From contig NZ_CP126269.1 in NCBI RefSeq assembly GCF_003234445.2, positions 1,674,001 to 1,738,000 of the forward strand: 64,000 nt of DNA, in the 5' to 3' direction. The number at the start of each line of letters is the position of its first letter. The first letter of the stretch is position 1. Under the pieces are notes generated by a model. It searched no databases. It was given only the letters and a program-made list of their open reading frames with translations, and was not told where the DNA came from. Source of the DNA: Curtobacterium sp. MCLR17_036 (GTDB lineage Bacteria > Actinomycetota > Actinomycetes > Actinomycetales > Microbacteriaceae). The translations under genes were made by a program, and so were the position numbers. This document shows positions 16,237 to 24,569 of this stretch, one piece after another.

Positions 16237-17783
16237 GACTCGACGGACAGCGCACGTACGGCACGGACGACGTCGTCGACGTGGTGGTGGTCGGCACGGG
16301 CGCCGGTGGCGCACCGCTGCTCGCCTCGCTCGCACGGCGCGGCCTGCGCGTCGTCGCCCTCGAGGCCGGCAGCAACACCGAGCCCGGCGAGCACACCCCG
16401 GACGAGTCGACGGCGGCGGCCCAGATCAACTGGATGGACGAACGCCTGAGCGGCGGCGGCGCCCCGACCGCGTTCGGCCCGAACAACAGCGGCACCGGTG
16501 TCGGCGGTTCGACGCTGCACTGGGGCGCGTTCACCCCGCGGCCGTCCGAGCACGACCTGCGCCTGCGGTCGGGGAGCGGCGAGGGCCAGGACTGGCCGAT
16601 CGCGCACGCCGAGCTCACCGAGTGGATCGAGCAGGTCGAGCACGACGTCGGCGTCGCCGGTCCCGCGCACTACCCGTGGGACCCGGCCCGCCGCTACCGC
16701 ATGGCCCCGCCGGCGCGGAACGCCTCGTCGGACATGATGATGCGCGGTGCTGCCGCCGCCGGCATCACGGCGACGGACGCGCCGGTCGCGCTCACCACCG
16801 AGGACCGGCATCAGGAGCACTTCGGCCTGCGGCACGCCTGCGTGTCCTGCGGCTCGTGCCACCAGGGCTGCCGCAACGGCGCCAAGGTCTCGATGGACAC
16901 CTCGTACCTGCCGGCCGCCGTGGCGTTCGGCGCCGAGATCCGGCCGGACTCGTTCGTGCACGGCATCGAGCTGGACGCGTCCGGGCAGGTCGCGGCGGTC
17001 GTCTACACGCACGCCGGTCGCGAGGTGCGGCAGCGCTGCAAGGCCCTGGTCCTGGCCGCCGGCGGTGTGGAGACGCCCCGGCTGCTCCTGCACACCGGGA
17101 TCGCGAACGGCAGCGGCCAGGTCGGCCGCAACTTCACGGCGCACGGCGCCACGCAGGTGTGGGGACGCTTCGACCAGTCGATGCGGTCCTACCGCGGGTA
17201 CCCGTCCTCGATCATCACCGAGGACTTCGTGCGCCCCGCCGACGCGGACTTCGCCGGCGGCTACCTGATCCAGAGCCTCGGGGCGCAGCCGCAGACCTTC
17301 GCGAACACCCTGGTGCGCGGCGCTGGGCTCCGCGGCGCCGAGCTCGTGCAGGCGCTGCACGACTACCCGTACTCGGCGGGGGTCGGCATCAACGCCGAGT
17401 GCCTGCCCTACGAGGACAACCGCCTCGAGCTGTCCGACGAGCTCGACGAGCACGGCGTCCCGCGCGCCCGGGTCTCGTTCACGCCGGGCTCGAACGAGGA
17501 AGCCATCCGCGCACACGCCGTCCGCACGATGACGACCCTGGTCGAGGCCGCCGGCGGGAAGGACATCCGCGTGCTCGAGCGCACCGCGCACACCATCGGC
17601 ACGGCACGGATGGGGACCGACCGCGCGAGCTCCGTGGTGGACGGCGACGGTCGTTCGTGGGACGTCCCGAACCTGTGGATCTGCGACAACTCGGTGTTCC
17701 CGAGCGCCGTCATCGCGAACCCCGCGCTCATGATCATGGCGCTCTCGCTCCGCACCGCCGACCGCATGCTGCAGGCCGCCTGA
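16233..17783 (+). CDS. GMC family FAD oxidoreductase
   Basis: A 516-aa flavoprotein. The N-terminal FAD fold is VVVGTGAGGAPLLASLARRG followed by ALEAG; GTGVGGSTLHWGAF is the second FAD-binding loop. A Cys-rich motif CVSCGSCHQGC sits near residue 205, typical of the gluconate/polyol dehydrogenase branch. GGVETPRLLL and the C-terminal DNSVFPSAVIANPALMIMAL are characteristic. It likely oxidises a sugar, sugar acid or cyclic polyol in the cytoplasm, as no export signal is seen. The start overlaps the hydrolase-fusion stop by 4 nt; no cytochrome c subunit follows. Confidence 0.85.
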   Translation: MRLDGQRTYGTDDVVDVVVVGTGAGGAPLLASLARRGLRVVALEAGSNTEPGEHTPDESTAAAQINWMDERLSGGGAPTAFGPNNSGTGVGGSTLHWGAFTPRPSEHDLRLRSGSGEGQDWPIAHAELTEWIEQVEHDVGVAGPAHYPWDPARRYRMAPPARNASSDMMMRGAAAAGITATDAPVALTTEDRHQEHFGLRHACVSCGSCHQGCRNGAKVSMDTSYLPAAVAFGAEIRPDSFVHGIELDASGQVAAVVYTHAGREVRQRCKALVLAAGGVETPRLLLHTGIANGSGQVGRNFTAHGATQVWGRFDQSMRSYRGYPSSIITEDFVRPADADFAGGYLIQSLGAQPQTFANTLVRGAGLRGAELVQALHDYPYSAGVGINAECLPYEDNRLELSDELDEHGVPRARVSFTPGSNEEAIRAHAVRTMTTLVEAAGGKDIRVLERTAHTIGTARMGTDRASSVVDGDGRSWDVPNLWICDNSVFPSAVIANPALMIMALSLRTADRMLQAA

Positions 17784-17809
17784 CCGGCAGCACCTAGAGC
17801 GCGCACACA

Positions 17810-17864
17810 TCGTGAGCAGAAGTGGTCGGGTCCGCTCCTTGGACCCGACCATTCCTGCTCACGA
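17810..17864. repeat. Long palindromic hairpin, 23-bp stem
   Basis: Arms 17810-17833 and 17841-17864 (CGTGAGCAG outside, TGGTCGGGTCC inside) pair except for one mismatch and one G-U. The loop is 7 nt. It lies 27 nt after the GMC stop and before a convergent gene, so it may end both transcripts; the size and internal wobble also fit a REP-like element. The next 100 bp is low-complexity CACCGCGC sequence without a gene. Confidence 0.75.
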
Positions 17865-17967
17865 AGCACCGCGCACCGCGCCGAACGAAGCACCCCGCAC
17901 CGGCATCGCATCCGCACCCGCACCGCGCGGAACGAAGCGCCCGCACCGCACCGCGCCGCGCCGCCCG

Positions 17968-18534
17968 TCACCCCCGCAGCGCGAGCGCCTCGCTCGTCCA
18001 GCGGGCGTGCAGCTCCCACGGGTCGGTCACCCCGGCCGCGACCCGCTCGACGTGCGCGAGCAGCTCGGGCGTCACCCGGAACCACTCCGTGCGCGGGTAG
18101 CGCGTCGCCGCGAAGCGCGCGTGGCGTCGGCGCTCGAGCGTGCGGTCGCCGCGCTCGAAGCCGAGGAGCTCCTGGTGCGGGATCGCCGCGAGCCGCTGCC
18201 TCGGGTTCGTCGTCGTGCCGATCTTGATGCGGTCGCCGAAGTCGTCGCGCATCCGCAGGTAGTAGACGACGTCGACGCGCGGGGGAGCGAGGTCGCCGTC
18301 CGGCACGTCGCCCCAGCGCCACTCGCACGTCGAGCACACCGCGCCGGACGGGTACCGCACGCCGACCCGCGAACCGCAGACCGGACACGGGCCGGGCAGC
18401 AGGTCCTCGACGCCGGTGTGCTCGGCGGCGAGGTCCGTGATGAGCGCGACGTGTCCCGCGCACAGCGGGACGCCGCCGAGCGCCGGGGCGGGCGTGCTCC
18501 GGCACCCGGGCACACAGCACGTGGAGGCGACCAT
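17968..18534 (-). CDS. GIY-YIG (T5orf172/MUG113-like) protein with Cys-rich N-terminus
   Basis: A 188-aa protein. The N-terminal 75 residues hold eight Cys in three clusters (TCCVPGC, CPVCG, CSTC), likely zinc ribbons. The C-terminal domain reads VDVVYYLRMRD, then IKIGTTTNPRQRLAAIP, then EWFRV, the pattern of the T5orf172/MUG113 branch of GIY-YIG nucleases, with the first GIY partly changed to VYY. It may be a DNA-binding nuclease; the substrate is unknown. TAGCGT (18547-18542) sits 7 nt before the ATG. A (GGACC)n tract of about 30 bp lies at 18580-18610. Confidence 0.75.
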   Translation of the reverse strand: MVASTCCVPGCRSTPAPALGGVPLCAGHVALITDLAAEHTGVEDLLPGPCPVCGSRVGVRYPSGAVCSTCEWRWGDVPDGDLAPPRVDVVYYLRMRDDFGDRIKIGTTTNPRQRLAAIPHQELLGFERGDRTLERRRHARFAATRYPRTEWFRVTPELLAHVERVAAGVTDPWELHARWTSEALALRG

Positions 18535-18614
18535 GCCGGGAACGCTAACCCGACCCACCGACGCGGGACGGGCCTCCCGACCGGACCGGACCGGATCGGA
18601 CCGGACCGCAGCGG

Positions 18615-19460
18615 TCAGTCCGTGAAGATGACACCCACGGGTTCGCGCTTCTCCTCCTGGAAGCGGTCCTCGGCACGGCCGAGCGCCCAGTAGGCGGACA
18701 GCGACATCTCGGACTTCTCGAGTCCCCAGTCGTCCTGCAGCAGCCGGCGGATCGCCTTCATCGCGGCCCGCTCGCCGTGCGCGAAGACCTGTACCGGCCG
18801 CGAGGCGCGCTCCAGCGAGCGGGCGGCCTCCAGCAGGAGCGTGCCCGGCGCGGCGCCGGTGGCGTCGCGGTGCAGCCACCGCAGGTCGACCCCGGCGGGG
18901 TGCGCGACCTGCTGCTCGTCGGCCGGGCCGGCGACCTCGACCAGGGCGACGCCCGTGGCGCTGTCGGGCATGGCCTCGAGCGCGGCGGAGACCGCCGGCA
19001 GGGCGCTGTCGTCGCCGAGCAGCACGTGCGTGACCGCGGGGTCGGCGCTCGGCGTGTAGGCGCCGCCGGGGCCGGAGAGGGCGAGGCGGTCGCCGGGGCG
19101 GGCCGCGGCGGCCCAGGGACCGGCGAGTCCCTGGTCCCCGTGCACGACGAAGTCGATCGCGATCGTGCGCGCGTCGTGGTCGACCGAGCGCACGGTGTAG
19201 GTGCGGCGCGACGGACGGTCCTGCTTGGGCAGGGTCTCGCGCAGCGCGTCGAGGTCGAAGGGCGGCTCGAGGCCGAGGCCGGGCTTCGCGACCAGGAGCT
19301 TGACATACTTGTCCGTGGCGGCGACCTTCGCCGGGTCGGCGGCGGCCACGAAGTCGTCGAAGGCGGGGCCGCCCAAGTGCACGCGCACCATGTGCGGCGT
19401 GAGCCGTTCGGTGCGGTCGACGACGAAGACGTGCTGGGGACGTTTGGGTTTCGCGCTCAT
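18615..19460 (-). CDS. Siderophore-interacting protein (ferric-siderophore reductase family)
   Basis: A 281-aa NAD(P)H:flavin-dependent reductase of the ViuB/SIP family. The FAD-binding part has RTYTVRSVD and a following IDFVVHGDQGLAGPWA; the NAD-binding part has LLGDDSALPAV and a C-terminal YWALGRAEDRF. It reduces Fe(III)-siderophores in the cytoplasm to release iron. The start at ATG 19460 has GGGAGGAA upstream and gives MSAKPKRPQHVF; the longer frame lacks support. No siderophore transporter or biosynthesis gene is in the window. Confidence 0.88.
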   Translation of the reverse strand: MSAKPKRPQHVFVVDRTERLTPHMVRVHLGGPAFDDFVAAADPAKVAATDKYVKLLVAKPGLGLEPPFDLDALRETLPKQDRPSRRTYTVRSVDHDARTIAIDFVVHGDQGLAGPWAAAARPGDRLALSGPGGAYTPSADPAVTHVLLGDDSALPAVSAALEAMPDSATGVALVEVAGPADEQQVAHPAGVDLRWLHRDATGAAPGTLLLEAARSLERASRPVQVFAHGERAAMKAIRRLLQDDWGLEKSEMSLSAYWALGRAEDRFQEEKREPVGVIFTD

Positions 19461-19608
19461 CGGAGCCGAGCTTCCTCCCGCTCGGTCGGCATCCGCTGTG
19501 TGCGCTGCGGCGACGAGCACACCACGGTCGGGCGCGCCGTCGGCCGCCACCTGGAGGCCCGGCCGCGGTCCGTCCGGACGGTCGTCGTCACGCGTCCGCC
19601 GAGGCCGC

Positions 19609-19614
19609 TACGCT
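19609..19614 (+). promoter_or_regulatory. Probable -10 box of ppc
   Basis: TACGCT, 46 bp upstream of the ppc ATG. The predicted start of transcription near 19621 gives a 5' leader of about 39 nt carrying a small CCGGG hairpin and a GGAGAGGA ribosome binding site. Confidence 0.45.
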
Positions 19615-19659
19615 GCTCGGGACCCGGGACGCGTTCCCGGCAGACCCGGAGAGGACTCC

Positions 19660-22317
19660 ATGACGGCGATCGACGGATCCGCGCGCCACGAGCGTGCGCG
19701 GGACGACGTCAGCGGGGCGGTCGACAGCGACCTGCGCGCCGACGTGCGGTACCTCGGCAACCTGCTCGGACGCGTGCTGCGCGAGAACGGCGGGGACGAG
19801 CTGCTCTCCGACGTCGAGACGCTGCGTGCCGCCGTCATCGACGCCTACGAGGGCGACCACGCCGACGGCGCCGCCCGGGCCGAGGCCCTGGTGTCCGCGA
19901 TGTCGGCCGAGCGGGCCGAGGCGGTCGCGCAGGCCTTCACGACGTACTTCCACCTCACGAACCTCGCCGAGGAGCACCACCGGGTGCGCGTCCTCCGGCA
20001 GCGCGGCGACGACGGCGGGCACGCCGGTGACTCGTTCCCCGCGACCTACGCGCAGCTCGTGGCCGAGGTCGGCGAGGCCGAGGCCGCCGAGCGGCTGCGG
20101 ACCCTGCGGTTCCACCCCGTGCTCACGGCGCACCCGACCGAGGCGCGCCGCCGCGCGGTGACGACCGGCGTCCGCCGCATCAGCGACCTCATCGACGAGC
20201 GGGACCGGGCGCGCAACGCCACCGCCCGTGCCGAGAACGAGCGTCGACTGCTCGAGGAGATCACCACCCTCCTGCGCACCTCGCCGCTCCGCACCACGCG
20301 GCCGACCCCGCTCGACGAGGTCCGCACCGCGATGAGCGTCTTCGACCAGACCCTGTTCGAGATCGTGCCGCAGGTGTACCGCCTGCTCGACGACCGGCTG
20401 CAGGGCGACGACGCCGGCCGCGTGCCGGTCACCGCCCCGGCCTTCGTCCGCTTCGGCACGTGGATCGGTGGCGACCGCGACGGCAACCCGCACGTCACCG
20501 CCGAGGTCACCCGCCAGGCCGCCGAGATCGCCGCCGAGCACATCCTGCTCGGGCTCGCCCGAGCCGCCACCCGCATCGGCAGCACCCTGACGCTCGACGC
20601 GAACGAGACCCCGGCCGACGCCGGCCTGACCGCGCTCGTCGCCGCGCAGGAGTCGCTCGACCCCGGCATCGCCGAGCGCATCGGCATCCGCGCGCCGAAC
20701 GAGACCCACCGTCGCGCGCTGCTCTTCGCCGCCGCGCGCATCGACGCGACCCGCCTCGGCGAGACGCCGCTCGCGTACCCGGGCCCGGAAGCGCTCCTCA
20801 CCGACCTGCGCACCATCCAGACCTCCCTGGTGCAGGCGGGTGCCTTCCGGCCGGCGAACGGCGAGCTGCAGAACCTCATCTGGCAGGTCGAGACCTTCGG
20901 CTTCCACCTCGCCGAGCTCGAGGTCCGGCAGCACTCGCAGGTGCACCGGACCGCCCTCGCCGAGATCCGCGCCGGGGGACCCCGCAGCGAGACCACGGAA
21001 GAGGTCCTCGCGGTCTTCCGGACCATCGCCGCGCTGCAGGCCCGCTTCGGCGTCCGTGCGGCCAGCCGGTACATCGTGTCGTTCACGCAGTCGCCGGCCG
21101 ACCTGGCGAACGTGCACGAGCTCGCCGTCGCCGCGCTCGGTTCGGTCGAGGCGGCGCCCGTCCTCGACGTCATCCCGCTGTTCGAGACCTTCGCCGACCT
21201 GCACGCCAGCGTCGACGTCCTCGACGAGGCCGTCCGCACCGAGGCGTTCCAGCGGCGTCTCGCCGCGACCGGCCGTCGGCTCGAGGTCATGCTCGGCTAC
21301 TCCGACTCGTCGAAGGACGTCGGCCCGGTCTCCGCGAACCTGGCGCTGTACGACGCACAGGCGCGGATCGCGGACTGGGCCCGCGACAACGACGTGGAGC
21401 TCACGCTGTTCCACGGCCGTGGCGGCTCCCTCGGCCGCGGCGGCGGTCCGGCCAACGAGGCCGTGCTCGCGCAGCCGCCGGGGTCGATCGCCGGACGGCT
21501 CAAGCTCACCGAGCAGGGTGAGGTCATCTTCGCCCAGTACGGCGACCAGGACATCGCCGCCCGTCACCTCGAGCAGATGGCCTCGGCGACGCTGTTCGCG
21601 TCGTCGCCGTCGAACGAGTCGCACACCGAGCAGGCGGCGCAGCGCTTCGCCGACCTCGCGCAGCGGCTCGACGACGTCTCGCGCGAGGCGTTCTACGGGC
21701 TGGTCAAGGCGGACGGCTTCGCACCGTGGTTCGCCCGGGTCACCCCGATGGAGGAGATCGGTCTGCTCCCGCTCGGCTCCCGCCCCGCCCGACGCGGGCT
21801 GAGCGTCGAGTCCCTCGAGGACCTCCGCGCGATCCCGTGGGTGTTCTCGTGGACGCAGGCGCGCATCAACCTCGCCGGCTGGTACGGCCTGGGTTCCGCG
21901 CTCGAGGCCGTCGGCGACGTCGAGGCCCTGCGCGCCGCCTACCGCGACTGGCCGCTGTTCGCCGCGATGATCCGCAACGTCGAGATGTCGCTCGCCAAGA
22001 CCGACGAGCACATCGCGCGCCGCTACCTCGAGCTCGCGGACCGCGACGACCTCGCCGCCGCGGTCCTGGACGAGATGCTCCGCACCCGCGACTGGGTGCT
22101 CCGCGTCTCCGGCGGCAGCGACGTGCTGGCCGACCGGCCGGTGCTGGCGCGGGCCGTCCGCCTGCGCAGCCCGTACGTCGACGCACTGTCGCACCTGCAG
22201 CTCCGTGCGTTGCGGTCGATCCGCACCACCGGCAGCACCGACCCGACGGACGCCGACCACCGACTGCTCCTGCTGACGGTCAACGGCATCGCCGCCGGTC
22301 TGCAGAACACCGGCTGA
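19660..22317 (+). CDS. ppc: Phosphoenolpyruvate carboxylase
   Basis: An 885-aa enzyme that carboxylates PEP with bicarbonate to oxaloacetate, refilling the TCA cycle. The catalytic His lies in LTAHPTEARRRAV, the PEP/bicarbonate loops in GGDRDGNPHVT and FHGRGGSLGRGGGP, and the conserved GYSDSSKDVGPVSAN precedes the latter. The protein ends in the invariant NG near the C-terminus (QNTG). The length is typical. The start at ATG 19660 fits a ribosome binding site 7-8 nt upstream; the much longer frame to 19201 runs over the divergent gene. Confidence 0.95.
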   Translation: MTAIDGSARHERARDDVSGAVDSDLRADVRYLGNLLGRVLRENGGDELLSDVETLRAAVIDAYEGDHADGAARAEALVSAMSAERAEAVAQAFTTYFHLTNLAEEHHRVRVLRQRGDDGGHAGDSFPATYAQLVAEVGEAEAAERLRTLRFHPVLTAHPTEARRRAVTTGVRRISDLIDERDRARNATARAENERRLLEEITTLLRTSPLRTTRPTPLDEVRTAMSVFDQTLFEIVPQVYRLLDDRLQGDDAGRVPVTAPAFVRFGTWIGGDRDGNPHVTAEVTRQAAEIAAEHILLGLARAATRIGSTLTLDANETPADAGLTALVAAQESLDPGIAERIGIRAPNETHRRALLFAAARIDATRLGETPLAYPGPEALLTDLRTIQTSLVQAGAFRPANGELQNLIWQVETFGFHLAELEVRQHSQVHRTALAEIRAGGPRSETTEEVLAVFRTIAALQARFGVRAASRYIVSFTQSPADLANVHELAVAALGSVEAAPVLDVIPLFETFADLHASVDVLDEAVRTEAFQRRLAATGRRLEVMLGYSDSSKDVGPVSANLALYDAQARIADWARDNDVELTLFHGRGGSLGRGGGPANEAVLAQPPGSIAGRLKLTEQGEVIFAQYGDQDIAARHLEQMASATLFASSPSNESHTEQAAQRFADLAQRLDDVSREAFYGLVKADGFAPWFARVTPMEEIGLLPLGSRPARRGLSVESLEDLRAIPWVFSWTQARINLAGWYGLGSALEAVGDVEALRAAYRDWPLFAAMIRNVEMSLAKTDEHIARRYLELADRDDLAAAVLDEMLRTRDWVLRVSGGSDVLADRPVLARAVRLRSPYVDALSHLQLRALRSIRTTGSTDPTDADHRLLLLTVNGIAAGLQNTG

Positions 22318-22351
22318 CGCGTCGCCCGTCCGGGTCGCGTGCACCGCGTGT

Positions 22352-22396
22352 CGGACGGGAGGCCCGGTGCGGCCCGGCGACGTCCCCTCCGTCCGC
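22352..22396. repeat. Degenerate GGAGGC-family hairpin (copy 6)
   Basis: CGGACGGGAGG pairs imperfectly with CCCTCCGTCCG across GGCCCGGTGC-like sequence, 35 nt after the ppc stop. It is a decayed member of the hairpin family and could still end ppc transcription. Confidence 0.45.
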
Positions 22397-22459
22397 CTCG
22401 GTGCGCGTCCCGGACGCGCGCACGTGACGGTCCACCCCGGTCCGCGTAGCGTGGCGGTC

Positions 22460-23665
22460 GTGACGACGGGGCGCCAGCGGAGGACCACGACGACGCTGCC
22501 GCCGATCGTGCCGCTCGCGCTCGTCGTCGGTGTGTCGCCGTTCGCCACAGACATGTAGATCCCGGCACTGCCCGCGATCGCGCGCGACCTCGGTACGACG
22601 CCGGGCACCGTGCAGCTCTCGCTGACCGCCTTCCTCGTGGCGTTCGCGGTCGGGCAGCTGCTCGTCGGCCCGGTGAGCGACGGCGTCGGCCGCCGCCCGA
22701 TGCTCGTCGTCGGGACCGCGGTGTTCGCCGCGGCGTCGGTGGCGTGCGCCCTCGCCCCGGACGTCGTCGTGCTCGTCCTCGCACGCATCGCGCAGGGGCT
22801 CGGCGGTGCGGCCGGTGCGGTGGCGGGTCGCGCGATGGTGTCCGACGTGGCGAACGGGACGCGGATGGCGCGGGTGTTCGGCACCCTCGCCGCGATCAAC
22901 GCCATTGGGCCCGTGGTGGCGCCGCTGGCCGGGGGAGCGGTGCTGACCGTCGGCACCTGGCGGCTCATGTTCGTCGTGCTCGCCGCCCTCGGGCTGCTGC
23001 TGTGCGCGATCGTGGTGCTGCGGTTCCACGAGACCCTGCCCGTGGGACGCCGCGGGGGCGCCGGGTTCGCCGCGAACGGCCGGCGGATCCGCGAGCTGCT
23101 CGGCATCGCACGCTTCCGCGCCTACGTGCTCAGCGGCGTGCTGTCCACGGTGGGGTTCTTCGCCTACATCGCCACGAGCTCGTTCGTCTTCCAGACGGAG
23201 TACGGGTTCTCCGAGGGTGGGTACACGCTCGTGTTCGCGACGAACGCGTCGATGATGGTCGTCACCACCCTGGTGTTCCGGCGGGTCGTCGGGCGGTTCT
23301 CCGAGGACGCCCTGCTCACCGCCGGCCTGGTGGTCGGTACGACGGGCGCGACGGGGGTGCTCGTCGCGGCGTTGACCGGTGCCGGTCCGGTCGTGGTGTG
23401 GTGCGCGCTCGCGGTCGTCACGGCGGCGTGGGGCTTCGTGCTGCCGGCCGCGATGACCCGGACGCAGCACGTCGGCGCGGCGCACCCGGGGACCGCCGCG
23501 GCCCTGCAGGGCGGACTCACCTTCGGCATCGGCGGGCTCGGCACACCGCTCGCGGGCGCGCTCGGCGGCACGGCGCTGGCGATGGGCGGGGTCATGGCGG
23601 CGCTCATGGCGGCGGCCGTGGTGGTGCAGGTCACCGCGACGCGGCGGCACGCCGGCCGGACCTGA
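22460..23665 (+). pseudogene. Bcr/CflA-type MFS drug efflux gene with premature amber stop
   Basis: One continuous reading frame of about 401 codons is interrupted by TAG at 22556-22558. The break falls in the family hallmark DMYIPALP, which here reads DM-stop-IPALP, so a single TAC to TAG change explains it. Upstream (VPLALVVGVSPFATDM) is the first membrane helix; downstream is intact for the remaining 11 helices, including the LLVGPVSDGVGRRP cytoplasmic loop and GFGI-like glycine-rich ends. Restart at GTG 22610 would give a protein lacking the first helix. Start GTG 22460 follows TAGCGT by 7 nt. A sequencing error cannot be excluded. Confidence 0.85.
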
Positions 23666-23725
23666 CGGTGACGAACCGGTAGGTTGCATGGTGCAAGGCG
23701 AACCGACACGAGGGGACCACACGGC

Positions 23726-24061
23726 ATGGACATCGTCGTACACGAGGCGGAGACCGACACCGCCGTCCTGGAGTGCAGCGGACGGCTCAACATGGTGTCC
23801 GCACCGTCGTTCCGCGAGACCGTCGCCCAGGTGGTCGGCAACGGCCGCGCACGGATCGTGGTCGAGCTCTCGGCCGTGGAGTTCATGGACTCGTCCGGTC
23901 TCGGCGCGCTCGTCGGCAGCCTGAAGACCGCTCGGCAGGCCGGCGGCGACCTCCGACTCGCCGCACCGTCCGAGCAGGTGCAGATGGTCCTGAAGCTCTC
24001 GAACATCGACAAGATCCTGCGCACGTACCCGGACGGGGACGCCGCGGTCGTCGGCTGGTGA
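23726..24061 (+). CDS. STAS-domain anti-sigma factor antagonist
   Basis: A 111-aa single-domain STAS protein like RsbV/SpoIIAA. The phosphorylation site is MDSSGLGALV, with Ser56/Ser57 after Asp55. In the known partner-switch scheme the unphosphorylated form binds the HATPase anti-sigma factor and frees the sigma factor. The next gene overlaps the stop by 4 nt and encodes the kinase partner. The ATG at 23726 follows a leader of about 35 nt; the TAGGTT at 23681-23686 could be its -10 box. Confidence 0.85.
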   Translation: MDIVVHEAETDTAVLECSGRLNMVSAPSFRETVAQVVGNGRARIVVELSAVEFMDSSGLGALVGSLKTARQAGGDLRLAAPSEQVQMVLKLSNIDKILRTYPDGDAAVVGW

Positions 24062-24474
24062 GCACGGTGACGACCGGCGAGCACCTGCTCGAACTCGCGT
24101 GCCCGCCGGACGACGTGTCCGCCGTCCACACGTTCCTGTCCGGGGTCTGGGACCGCGAACCGACGGTCTCCGCCGAGGACCGGATGGCACTCGAACTCGC
24201 GCTCGTCGAACTCACCTCGAACGTCATCGAGCACGGTGCGCACGCGCACGGCGTCTCGTGCCAGCTCCGGCTCGCGATCGGGGACGACCGCGTCGACGCG
24301 CTGCTGTCGGACGACGGCTCGCCCGCGACGGTGGACCCGGACGCGGCACGGCTGCCCGAGGACCTCGCCGAGAGCGGTCGCGGGCTCGCCCTGGTGCGCA
24401 TGGTCGTCGACGACCTGCGCTACGAGCGCGTCGACGACCGCAACCGCTGGACGGTGGCGCGCGCGCGTCGCTGA
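24058..24474 (+). CDS. HATPase anti-sigma factor / serine kinase, RsbW-like
   Basis: A 138-aa ATP-binding protein of the GHKL fold: N-box ELALVELTSNVIEHG, G1 LLSDDGSPA, G2 GRGLAL. It most likely phosphorylates the STAS protein encoded immediately upstream and sequesters a sigma factor or other client when the antagonist is phosphorylated. The GTG start overlaps the STAS stop (GTGA). No sigma factor gene follows, so the client must be encoded elsewhere or be non-sigma. Confidence 0.85.
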   Translation: MSTVTTGEHLLELACPPDDVSAVHTFLSGVWDREPTVSAEDRMALELALVELTSNVIEHGAHAHGVSCQLRLAIGDDRVDALLSDDGSPATVDPDAARLPEDLAESGRGLALVRMVVDDLRYERVDDRNRWTVARARR

Positions 24475-24569
24475 GCCGGGTGTCCGCGACGCGCAACGAC
24501 GGGGCCGTTTCCCGCACGACGACGGCGCCGATTCCCGCTGGTGCCGACCGCCGTGTCACGATTCGCACG

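Noticed and set aside
19588..23106. 1172-codon minus-strand frame opposite ppc and the MFS gene
   Set aside because: Antisense shadow with no recognisable motifs; ppc motifs are unambiguous.
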